This document shows, piece after piece, positions 1 through 7,174 of a stretch of DNA of 19,842 bases. The stretch lies in assembly GCA_002291845.1 (NCBI GenBank), contig DBAU01000043.1, positions 813-20,654 on the forward strand, read 5' to 3'. Below the pieces are notes generated by a model. It was not told the origin of the DNA. It saw only the letters and a program-made list of their open reading frames with translations, and did no database searches. The position numbers were made by a program, and so were the translations under genes. Position 1 is the first letter of the stretch. Each line of letters starts with the position of its first letter. Origin of the DNA: Alphaproteobacteria bacterium UBA1002. Its GTDB lineage: Bacteria; Pseudomonadota; Alphaproteobacteria; Rickettsiales; UBA998.

Positions 1-2044
1 CATGCGTGCCGCCGCACAGCTCCACCGAGTAATGACCACCTTCGGATTCGATGCCCATGCTAAGCACGCGTACTTCATCGCCATATTTTTCGCCAAAGAG
101 GGCCATGGCCCCGGCGGCTATCGCGTCTTCCGGGCGCATCACGGCCACACCAACATCACGATTTTGCCAAACGAACCGGTTTACCTCGTCCTCGATCAGC
201 TGATGCTCTTCCGGCGTGAGCGCCTTTGGATGGCTGAAGTCAAAGCGCAGGCGCTCCGCTGCGACAAGCGAGCCTTTTTGTGTCACATGCGCGCCCAGAT
301 GCTTACGCAGGGCTGCATGCAGCAAGTGTGTTGCAGAGTGATTGGCGCGAATCTGCGTGCGCCGCTGATGATCAATGGCTAACTCCACCATATCCCCAAC
401 CTTGAGGGGGGCCCGCAACACAGCATGATGCACAAATAAATCAGGCAGAGGCTTAGATGTGTCCTCCACCTGCGCCACTAACTGACGATGGAGGAATATG
501 GTTCCCGTATCGCCCACTTGACCACCAGACTCTCCATAAAACGGCGTCTGATTAACGATCACGGATACTTTTTCTCCGGCCTTAGCTTCGGTAACTTCCG
601 CACCATCCTTCACCAGCGCCATGACCTGAGCGCTGGCCGTATCAGAGAGGTAGCCAAGAAACTCAGTCGCCGGGATACGTTCGCGTAACGCGTACCAAAG
701 TTCAGACGTGGCCTTCTCTCCGGAACCCTTCCAAGCTGCACGCGCGCGCGCTCGCTGTTCATCCATGGCCGCTTGAAAGCCAGATAGATCCACTGTCATT
801 CCATCGCCACGCAAAATATCCTGCGTGAGATCCAACGGAAATCCGTAGGTGTCATAGAGTTTAAACGCCACATCCCCGGAAAGCGCCGCGCCAGTAGAAA
901 GTTTAGCACGCTCTTCATCCAACAATTTTAGACCGCGGTCGAGCATGTCTCGGAAGCGCTCTTCTTCCTGTCGCAGCGTCTCCGAGATTAAGGCCTGGGC
1001 ACGACCAAGCTCCGCAAATGCACTGCCCATCTCTCCCATAAGGGCAGGGACCAGCTGGTACATCAACGGTTGGCGTGCACCTAGCAGGTGAATATGTCGC
1101 ATGGCACGACGCATGATGCGACGCAGCACGTATCCGCGCCCTTCATTCGAAGGCAACACTCCATCTGCAATTAAAAAACAGCTGGAGCGCAAATGATCGG
1201 CGATCACTTTATGCGATGGAAGATGCTTACCCTTCGCTGGTGTTCCGGTCAGCTGCTCGGAAGCGCGAATAAGCGCTTTAAATAAATCGATGTCATAATT
1301 ATCATGGACGCCTTGCAAAACCGCAGTCAGGCGCTCTAAGCCCATGCCGGTATCAATCGAAGGCTTGGGCAGGTCAATACGCGTTTCCGCATCCACCTGC
1401 TCATATTGCATAAAGACGAGGTTCCAGATCTCGATGAAACGATCGCCAAAACGATCGGATCCATCGGGATTGAGTGACCAGCTACCTTCCGCCGCATGCT
1501 CACCGTGATCATAAAAAATCTCAGAACATGGTCCGCATGGCCCCGTATCACCCATTGCCCAGAAATTATCCTTAGTGGGTATACGCAAAATGCGAGAATC
1601 ATCGCAGCCTGTAATTTTTTTCCACAAATCGAAGGCTTCATCATCCGTGTGATACACCGTAAATGAGAGCTTTTCCTGAGGAATTCCATAAACGCGGGTG
1701 AGCAGCTCCCACGCGTTGAGTATGGCGCCTTCTTTGAAATAGTCGCCAAAGGAAAAATTGCCGAGCATCTCAAAAAAAGTGTGATGCCGAGCAGTATAGC
1801 CTACATTATCCAGATCATTATGCTTTCCGCCCGCCCGCACAACTTTCTGGGAGGTTGTTGCGCGTGGTGGGGTGGGGGCACGCTCCACCCCCGTAAAAAT
1901 ATTCTTGAATTGATTCATGCCTGCGTTGGCAAACATGAGCGTAGGGTCGTTATGCGGAATCAACGCAGAAGAAGGCAAGACCTTGTGGTCACGCCCTTCA
2001 AAAAAACGCAGAAATTCCTGGCGAGCATCATTCGTGGAAATCAT
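1..2044 (-). CDS. alaS: Alanine--tRNA ligase (3' end cut off by window)
   Basis: Class II aminoacyl-tRNA synthetase that charges tRNA-Ala and hydrolyses mischarged Ser/Gly-tRNA-Ala in the cytoplasm. The frame is open without a stop from ATG 2044 to the window edge, giving 681 complete codons of an expected roughly 880. The N-terminus (ISTNDARQEFLRFFEGRDHK) and the ANAGMNQFKN and ARHHTFFEMLGNFSFGDYFK blocks are the standard AlaRS catalytic core. The editing-domain zinc ligands are present: HSATH at residues 569-573 and CGGTH at 677-681, the latter lying exactly at the window start. What is missing is the end of the editing domain and the C-Ala domain. The start was chosen because no in-frame start exists further upstream and homology begins there. 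It lies downstream of recA on the same strand, but a terminator separates the two, so it probably has its own promoter in the ~90-base gap. Confidence 0.97.
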   Translation of the reverse strand, partial: MISTNDARQEFLRFFEGRDHKVLPSSALIPHNDPTLMFANAGMNQFKNIFTGVERAPTPPRATTSQKVVRAGGKHNDLDNVGYTARHHTFFEMLGNFSFGDYFKEGAILNAWELLTRVYGIPQEKLSFTVYHTDDEAFDLWKKITGCDDSRILRIPTKDNFWAMGDTGPCGPCSEIFYDHGEHAAEGSWSLNPDGSDRFGDRFIEIWNLVFMQYEQVDAETRIDLPKPSIDTGMGLERLTAVLQGVHDNYDIDLFKALIRASEQLTGTPAKGKHLPSHKVIADHLRSSCFLIADGVLPSNEGRGYVLRRIMRRAMRHIHLLGARQPLMYQLVPALMGEMGSAFAELGRAQALISETLRQEEERFRDMLDRGLKLLDEERAKLSTGAALSGDVAFKLYDTYGFPLDLTQDILRGDGMTVDLSGFQAAMDEQRARARAAWKGSGEKATSELWYALRERIPATEFLGYLSDTASAQVMALVKDGAEVTEAKAGEKVSVIVNQTPFYGESGGQVGDTGTIFLHRQLVAQVEDTSKPLPDLFVHHAVLRAPLKVGDMVELAIDHQRRTQIRANHSATHLLHAALRKHLGAHVTQKGSLVAAERLRFDFSHPKALTPEEHQLIEDEVNRFVWQNRDVGVAVMRPEDAIAAGAMALFGEKYGDEVRVLSMGIESEGGHYSVELCGGTH

Positions 2045-2085
2045 GAAGGAAGAGATAAAGGATTCAGAGGCATGAGGCAACGAAC

Positions 2086-2117
2086 AAAAAGAGGGGGCGT
2101 GTCACCACTGCCCCCTC
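2086..2117 (-). terminator. Rho-independent terminator after recA
   Basis: Read on the minus strand, an 8-bp perfect stem (GAGGGGGC / GCCCCCTC, plus-strand arms 2091-2098 and 2110-2117) with an 11-base loop is followed directly by TTTTTGTT. It lies 18 bases past the recA stop and before the alaS start, so it should end recA transcription and insulate alaS. Confidence 0.88.
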
Positions 2118-2135
2118 CTTGTTAAGCAAGATAAG

Positions 2136-3170
2136 TCAGGCCAATTCTTCCATGTCTTCAGAGACAGGTGCCCCTTGCAATGCTTCTCCCACTTGGCCTG
2201 ACTGGGCACGAATGGCTGCCTCAATTTCATCGGCCATCTCTGGATGTTCCTTGAGGAACGTACGGGTATTCTCCTTGCCCTGACCAATCCGCGTGTCTTT
2301 GTATGAGAACCACGCGCCAGATTTTTCAATGATACCGGCCTTTACACCAAGATCGATCAGCTCGCCCATTTTGGAGATGCCTTCGCCATACATGATATCA
2401 AAATCCACCACGCGGAAAGGAGGAGCCACCTTGTTCTTCACGACTTTAACGCGCGTCTGATTTCCAACCACTTCTTCTTTGTCTTTGATCGAACCAATAC
2501 GGCGGATATCCATGCGCACAGAGGCGTAAAACTTCAGTGCATTTCCACCTGTTGTGGTCTCCGGATTGCCAAACATCACCCCTATTTTCTGACGAATCTG
2601 GTTGATGAAAATCACCGTGCAATTGGTACGGGAAATAGAGGCTGTCAGTTTCCGCAGCGCCTGAGACATCAATCGGGCTTGCAGTCCCATATGCGCATCT
2701 CCCATCTCTCCCTCGAGTTCTTCACGTGGCACCAATGCAGCAACGGAATCTACCACCACGAGATCTACCGCGCCGGAGCGTACGAGAGTATCAGCGATTT
2801 CCAGCGCCTGCTCGCCCGTATCAGGCTGAGAAATGAGCAAGTCCTCAATGTTGACCCCCAATTTACGGGCATATACTGGATCAAGAGCATGCTCGGCATC
2901 AATAAAAGCGCAGGTGCCGCCCTTCTTCTGGCACTCCGCCGTGATTTGCAGGGTCAGGGTGGTTTTACCAGAGCTCTCCGGTCCATAAATCTCAATCACA
3001 CGTCCTTTGGGTACGCCTCCCACACCCAGCGCGATATCCAGCCCTAATGAGCCAGTGGAAATCACATCAACCTGCAGAGCGTCTTTTTGCCCCAGCTTCA
3101 TGATGGATCCCTTGCCAAACGTCTTTTCAGTCTGACTGAGAGCCGTATCGAGCGCTTTCTGCTTATCCAT
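2136..3170 (-). CDS. recA: Recombinase RecA
   Basis: DNA-dependent ATPase that forms filaments on single-stranded DNA, carries out strand exchange and triggers LexA-type self-cleavage. The 344-residue product has the usual RecA length. Walker A GPESSGKT is at residues 63-70, followed by the conserved DAEHALDP, the VVVDSVAALVP Walker B block and the FINQIRQKIGVMFGNPETT loop region; the tail is acidic (SEDMEELA). ATG 3170 (MDKQKALDTAL) is preferred because it matches the usual RecA N-terminus. An in-frame GTG at 3185 would add five residues, but it lies upstream of the start point implied by the TATAAT at 3186-3191. No clear Shine-Dalgarno sequence precedes the ATG. The gene sits 100 bases after the cckA kinase half and is followed by a terminator. 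No alphaproteobacterial SOS box (GTTC-N7-GTTC) was found upstream. Confidence 0.98.
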   Translation of the reverse strand: MDKQKALDTALSQTEKTFGKGSIMKLGQKDALQVDVISTGSLGLDIALGVGGVPKGRVIEIYGPESSGKTTLTLQITAECQKKGGTCAFIDAEHALDPVYARKLGVNIEDLLISQPDTGEQALEIADTLVRSGAVDLVVVDSVAALVPREELEGEMGDAHMGLQARLMSQALRKLTASISRTNCTVIFINQIRQKIGVMFGNPETTTGGNALKFYASVRMDIRRIGSIKDKEEVVGNQTRVKVVKNKVAPPFRVVDFDIMYGEGISKMGELIDLGVKAGIIEKSGAWFSYKDTRIGQGKENTRTFLKEHPEMADEIEAAIRAQSGQVGEALQGAPVSEDMEELA

Positions 3171-3185
3171 AAACTTTAAATCCAC

Positions 3186-3191
3186 ATTATA
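3186..3191 (-). promoter_or_regulatory. Candidate -10 element of recA
   Basis: A perfect TATAAT on the minus strand ends 15 bases before the recA ATG. A start about seven bases downstream would leave a leader of only about nine bases, in keeping with the missing Shine-Dalgarno site. No good -35 hexamer is visible at 16-18 bases spacing, so this could be coincidence. Confidence 0.4.
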
Positions 3192-3270
3192 AGTTAGTGA
3201 ATTCAGATATACGTCTCCAACCCTCAGAAAACAAGCAGATTAGGACAGTTTCCTATAGGCGTTTACACCC

Positions 3271-4884
3271 TTAGGCCTGTGTGATTTCTTTAACCTTAGA
3301 GGCAAGCTGCTTGAGTGTAAAAGGCTTGGGTAGGAAGTTAAATTCCCGTGCGCTCCCATAGCTGTCGATGAACGCATCTTCCGCGTAGCCGGAAATAAAC
3401 ACCACTTTAATGTTTTTCATTTTTTCCGGGTATGTTTGATAAAGCGTCTCGATCATCGTCGGGCCATTCATGCCCGGCATCACCACGTCGGTAATGATTA
3501 CTTCAATATCACTGGTTGCTTGTGCAAACACTTCCAGTGCGTTTTCTCCGCAATCGGCTTCCAGTATCTCATAGCCTTTATTCCGCAAGGCACGCGCTGC
3601 AAAGGTTCTCACAGGAGTTTCATCTTCCACAAGCATGATGGTTGCTACGCCGGTGAGATCGGAGGGCGCAGCACGCTCTTCGCTTTCTTCCTGTACCTTT
3701 GCAGCCAGCTCCTGCGCGGACATGCGTGGGAAAAAGAGTGAGAAAGTGGTGCCTTCACCCTCGCGCGACTTTACATAGATATAGCCGCCCGTCTGCTTGA
3801 TGATTCCATATACCGTTGAAAGCCCGAGGCCCGTGCCGTGCCCGACTTCTTTTGTAGAGAAGAAAGGCTCAAAGATTTTTTCCATGAGCTCTCGCGGAAT
3901 ACCGTGGCCGCGATCGATGATATCCACCTGTACATATTCACCTGGCTCAATGGTATCTTCCTGAGCGGGAGGAATCATCTCAGGATCCAACGAGTACGCG
4001 CCCAGAATCTGCACATTACTTGAGCGAATGGTCAGGGCACCGCCTTGACGCATAGCATCACGCGCATTGACCGCGAGGTTAATGATGACCTGTTCGAGCT
4101 GACCTTGATCCGCCTTGATGGTCCAGATTTCTCGACCGTGAATCATCTTGAGTTCAATGTTTTCGCCAATCAAGCGGCGAATCAGGTTAGAGAGCTCCGC
4201 CAAAAGCTCGGTAAGATCCAGCGGTTTGGGCTGCAACGTCTGCCGACGTGAGAATGCTAAAAGCTGACGCACAAGATTAGCTGCGCGGTTGGCATTTTGC
4301 TTGATTTGCATGATATCTGCAAAAGAGGGATCGCCCGCCGGATGACGCATAAGTAGAAGGTCGCAAAACCCAATCATTGCGGTTAGCAGGTTATTAAAGT
4401 CATGTGCCACGCCACCGGCCAGTTGCCCCACGGCCTGCATTTTTTGAGAATGCGCAAATCGAAGCTCAAGATTTTTCTGTTCTGTGGTGTCAATCAGGTG
4501 AGCAATCATGGAAGGCTCACCAGCCGCCGCATCCGGCAGAAGGCTTAAAAACATCGCTACGGTAATGCTCACGCCATCGGGTAACGTCAATTCGAGTGGC
4601 AGTGGATCATTGGATACATACCCGGCTAAAGTTCTCTGCAAAAGCCCCTTCACTTTATGACGCGAGTCGGTTTCACGAACCAGCTCTGCCAAGCTGATCT
4701 TGTGATCATCGCTCAGGCTATTGCGCATTAATTCACGAAACGAACGATTGCCCTCAATGATGACGCCACGGGAATTCAAACGCGCAATAGCAATGGGTGA
4801 GGTATCGATAAACTCATCCAAACGGGTGTTGGTATCGATCACAGCATCATGCGATTTCTTTTTGCGCCAGAACATTAAACTCAT
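3271..4884 (-). CDS. cckA: CckA-type hybrid histidine kinase, PAS-kinase-receiver half
   Basis: Catalytic and receiver part of a CckA-like hybrid kinase, which in alphaproteobacteria phosphorylates the ChpT-CtrA cell-cycle relay. From ATG 4884 (MSLMFWRKKK) it has 537 residues: a PAS-like domain (about 20-135), HisKA with phospho-acceptor His161 in GGVAHDFNNLL, an HATPase domain with the N-box NLAVNARDAM, DRGHGIP and GTGLGLSTVYG, and a receiver domain with phospho-acceptor Asp466 in TDVVMPGMNG. The end (VVFISGYAEDAF ... FLPKPFTLKQLASKVKE) is characteristic of CckA. It carries no membrane segment; those lie in the next gene upstream (4901-5884), 16 bases away. The frame stays open back to a GTG at 4932 inside that gene, in the +1 frame, which suggests one gene broken by a frameshift. 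A true two-protein arrangement is the alternative. Confidence 0.88.
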   Translation of the reverse strand: MSLMFWRKKKSHDAVIDTNTRLDEFIDTSPIAIARLNSRGVIIEGNRSFRELMRNSLSDDHKISLAELVRETDSRHKVKGLLQRTLAGYVSNDPLPLELTLPDGVSITVAMFLSLLPDAAAGEPSMIAHLIDTTEQKNLELRFAHSQKMQAVGQLAGGVAHDFNNLLTAMIGFCDLLLMRHPAGDPSFADIMQIKQNANRAANLVRQLLAFSRRQTLQPKPLDLTELLAELSNLIRRLIGENIELKMIHGREIWTIKADQGQLEQVIINLAVNARDAMRQGGALTIRSSNVQILGAYSLDPEMIPPAQEDTIEPGEYVQVDIIDRGHGIPRELMEKIFEPFFSTKEVGHGTGLGLSTVYGIIKQTGGYIYVKSREGEGTTFSLFFPRMSAQELAAKVQEESEERAAPSDLTGVATIMLVEDETPVRTFAARALRNKGYEILEADCGENALEVFAQATSDIEVIITDVVMPGMNGPTMIETLYQTYPEKMKNIKVVFISGYAEDAFIDSYGSAREFNFLPKPFTLKQLASKVKEITQA

Positions 4885-4900
4885 TCTATTTTTTATGGGT

Positions 4901-5884
4901 TTACGAGGTCTTACTAATGATTCCCAGCGCACCCATTACGCGGCCACTCTCACGAATGATATTCTGTTGAAGGTAAACCGAAAAGACGTCGCCGCTTTGT
5001 GAACTGATTTCCGCATTCCCCTGAAAAGGAATAGGGGCATTGGACCTAATAAGAAGACCAGACTGCCTTATTATTGTCCCCAAATCACGAATACTCTCCA
5101 ATAATGCTTTTCGTGTGGGGAAACCAAGCATCTCAACAAAAAGCTGATTGCATGTTTTAAGTGCTCCCGATTCAGACAGCAAGTATGCAGGATCTGGCAG
5201 AGCATCAAGCAGAGAATATGTGTGGTGCATATTGGGAATAATCTGTGGTATCGGCTCAACATTTACATCGATGGCATTGCGACTATCAACATAGCGCCTA
5301 GCCTGAATCATAAAATACCCTTGCGGTCGCGGAATTGGACTAAGATAGAGCATGTAGCGATCAAACTGGCCATCGGCTCGGAAGATTTCTGCTACGAGTT
5401 GTTCGTAGTCATAGTTGCGCAATGCCATGAAAAATTTTTCTTTCGATCGCTCATCCAGGCGCAAATTAGTAACGAGATAATCTAATACCCTGTCATCAAT
5501 GGCCCTAACCTGAGGAAACATATCGCGAAAACCGCGATCCACATAAACAATGCTGCCATTGCGCTGCATGATAATGGTAAAATCCATACGTATGTTGAGC
5601 GCAGAGGTGAAAAGTGCGTTCTGGAATTCCACCGCCATAATCATGTCGAGACTTTTCTGAATGGTATAAAGCGCATGCAGAATGAGAATGCTGATACCAA
5701 CGGTAATCAGGATAATTAAAATGACATCTTTGCTGTGGTAATTCTGATAAAAACCATAGCCGAGCAAAATGATCAGCAGCGACAAATAAAAAAGAAAGGC
5801 ATACAAAACACTGCCGTGACGTTTGCGTCTTACAAAATCAGGGGTAGAAGGATTTATGGACGAAATATCCGCGTATCGAAACAT
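4901..5884 (-). CDS. Membrane-anchored PAS sensor, probable N-terminal half of CckA
   Basis: A 327-residue protein with two membrane segments (about residues 26-46 and 53-72), then two PAS-like regions (about 95-195 and 222-325), the second running from LLDALPDPAYLL to the typical PAS end strand GALGIISKT. It has no kinase domain. This is the sensor architecture expected in front of the CckA kinase encoded immediately downstream, and the gene ends 16 bases before that gene's ATG. Together the two add up to about 865 residues, long but plausible for a CckA with extra PAS domains. The protein stops just where a linker to the next PAS domain would be expected, and the kinase frame is already open there. 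Either cckA has been split by a single-base change, or the organism makes sensor and kinase as two chains. It starts 22 bases after the ZnuA-like gene, so the three may be co-transcribed. Confidence 0.75.
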   Translation of the reverse strand: MFRYADISSINPSTPDFVRRKRHGSVLYAFLFYLSLLIILLGYGFYQNYHSKDVILIILITVGISILILHALYTIQKSLDMIMAVEFQNALFTSALNIRMDFTIIMQRNGSIVYVDRGFRDMFPQVRAIDDRVLDYLVTNLRLDERSKEKFFMALRNYDYEQLVAEIFRADGQFDRYMLYLSPIPRPQGYFMIQARRYVDSRNAIDVNVEPIPQIIPNMHHTYSLLDALPDPAYLLSESGALKTCNQLFVEMLGFPTRKALLESIRDLGTIIRQSGLLIRSNAPIPFQGNAEISSQSGDVFSVYLQQNIIRESGRVMGALGIISKTS

Positions 5885-5906
5885 GCAAACGCTCAGACGT
5901 TATTTT

Positions 5907-6860
5907 TCATTGTTTTAACGGTTGTCCACTGCCCAAGCAATCGACAAAAATCTGCCCCATTTGTTGAATGATCTGCGGATAAAGATCCGGCCCTAAGGGC
6001 AATTTTTGTCCCATAGGGTCTGCCTCAAAAAGTGGTTTCTTCGTTTTTTTTGCTATTTTCTGCGGTTCTCGGCTACGTGATTCACTGTCCTTGATTATGC
6101 ATTTTGCGTTATCTAATCCAAGAATCCTAAGAATATTTTTCCGATGTTCGGGATCTGAAAGTTGTGTTGTTTCTTCACCAATGCTGCCTAATTGCCGCAC
6201 TACAAAAGCACGGGTGAAATATTGATATCCATCATGCGACGTGACAAACCCACCCTCTTGATAAGGCTGCAAGGCTGCCTTCGTTTGCTCTGTTGCAACA
6301 CGTACCTTTGCTTCAAAAATCGCAAGATTCTGATCTAGCCGTGCTTTCTTTTCAGGAAGTGCCTTGACCAGCTGGGCATGCACTTGCCGCGCTATGATCA
6401 GCACATTATTTGGCTCTAGCCATAAATGGTAGTCCTTACGCAGACCATCGGATAATACCTGATCCGCAGTTTTTACCGGTTTTCGCCAGTCATAGGTGGG
6501 GTTCAGATCGAGAATTTGCCGATTCAACACTTCCACACCAGGAATCTTTGCTGCTTCAATCACCGGTCGACGTCCGGCATAACGACGTAATGGACGATCC
6601 AAAAACCGCTCAAAGTCACGGTCAATCATCAGAATCAGGTCAGATTGCTGGATGCGGGTAATGTGCGAAGGCTTGGTGGTCGCATCATGTGCTGAAACGG
6701 GCGCATCGAGTATCAGGGAAACCTCTGCATCATCGCCCGCAACGGCCGCGGCAATGCCATAAAGCGGGCGAATAGAAGTTGTAACACGATATGCTTCAGT
6801 GGGGGTGGCCAGTGCACACAAAAACAACAATGCTATCGAGAAGTAACACAACTTACGCAT
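5907..6860 (-). CDS. Periplasmic zinc/manganese ABC transporter substrate-binding protein (ZnuA-like)
   Basis: Cluster A-I metal-binding protein that captures Zn2+ or Mn2+ in the periplasm for an ABC importer. The 317 residues begin with a signal peptide (MRKLCYFSIALLFLCALATP, cleavage probably after TEA, residues 21-23). Family landmarks occur in order: TSIRPLYGIAAAV, an SAHDATTKPSH block, DYHLWLEPNN (usual form DPHIWLDP), TSHDGYQYF, and ADPMGQKLPLGPDLY near the end. Likely metal ligands are His58, His145, His209 and Asp281. The His-rich loop common in zinc-specific members is missing, so the metal cannot be assigned. No permease or ATPase gene lies beside it; they must be elsewhere if the importer is complete. 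No Zur-like box is recognisable upstream, though a palindrome lies at 6892-6907. Confidence 0.85.
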   Translation of the reverse strand: MRKLCYFSIALLFLCALATPTEAYRVTTSIRPLYGIAAAVAGDDAEVSLILDAPVSAHDATTKPSHITRIQQSDLILMIDRDFERFLDRPLRRYAGRRPVIEAAKIPGVEVLNRQILDLNPTYDWRKPVKTADQVLSDGLRKDYHLWLEPNNVLIIARQVHAQLVKALPEKKARLDQNLAIFEAKVRVATEQTKAALQPYQEGGFVTSHDGYQYFTRAFVVRQLGSIGEETTQLSDPEHRKNILRILGLDNAKCIIKDSESRSREPQKIAKKTKKPLFEADPMGQKLPLGPDLYPQIIQQMGQIFVDCLGSGQPLKQ

Positions 6861-6891
6861 GGCAAAAAGGCACCCTAAAAGTTATTTTTTT

Positions 6892-6907
6892 CTTTGCACT
6901 AGCAAAG
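6892..6907. repeat. Perfect 16-base palindrome between znuA-like gene and small lipoprotein gene
   Basis: CTTTGC-ACTA-GCAAAG, with six-base arms and a four-base centre, lies 31 bases upstream of the ZnuA-like start and upstream of the plus-strand small gene. A second short palindrome, GTTGCAAC, follows at 6927-6934. The position between divergent genes fits an operator, but neither matches a regulator site I know. It is not a terminator: no T-run follows on either strand. Confidence 0.3.
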
Positions 6908-6973
6908 TTGCCATGCTCTATTGTGCGTTGCAACCTTTGCGTACATTGTGGGTTGTTGTTTTGGATGATGTGG

Positions 6974-7171
6974 ATGCCTAGATTCGTTTGTTTGCATCAG
7001 TCTTTACTTGTATTGCCGCTGCTTTCGGTGATGGTGGTAGCGTGTGCAAAAGAAACTCCTAAAAGCCAGCATAACTGGAGTAGCTACGATCATTTTGAAG
7101 ATAATGACGAAAGCTATGTTGCCCCAAAAGGTTTTGGATTTTGCGGCGGAGAAATGGCGATTTGTGAATAG
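6974..7171 (+). CDS. Small putative lipoprotein, unknown function
   Basis: I do not recognise the family. From ATG 6974 (two further ATGs at 6965 and 6968) the product is 65 residues: a hydrophobic leader MPRFVCLHQSLLVLPLLSV ending in a lipobox MVVAC with the lipidated Cys at residue 24. A short, polar, acidic mature part of 42 residues follows, with a C-terminal GFGFCGG and ICE bearing two more cysteines. It is the only plus-strand gene in the left 9 kb, is divergent from the ZnuA-like gene and ends three bases before the convergent transglycosylase stop. The Shine-Dalgarno site is weak. The good signal peptide and lipobox support a real gene; the short length and lack of recognised relatives leave doubt. 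If it is not real, the 314 bases between the flanking genes hold only the palindromes described above. Confidence 0.5.
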   Translation: MPRFVCLHQSLLVLPLLSVMVVACAKETPKSQHNWSSYDHFEDNDESYVAPKGFGFCGGEMAICE

Positions 7172-7174
7172 CGA

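Noticed and set aside
1336..1773. Minus-strand frame of 145 codons within alaS
   Set aside because: Same strand as alaS but another frame; the alaS frame is continuous and carries all the conserved motifs.
1..2044. Possible frameshift in alaS, because no complete alaS frame closes in the window
   Set aside because: The start codon and the CGGTH motif at the window edge are in the same frame (680 codons apart); the gene is only cut by the window.
3171..3185. Five-residue N-terminal extension of RecA from a GTG at 3185
   Set aside because: The ATG at 3170 matches the usual RecA start and the GTG would lie upstream of the predicted transcription start.
3206..3260. Hairpin TAGGA-AACTG-TCCTA between cckA and recA as a terminator
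   Set aside because: Only five base pairs, AT-rich and with no uninterrupted T-run directly behind it.
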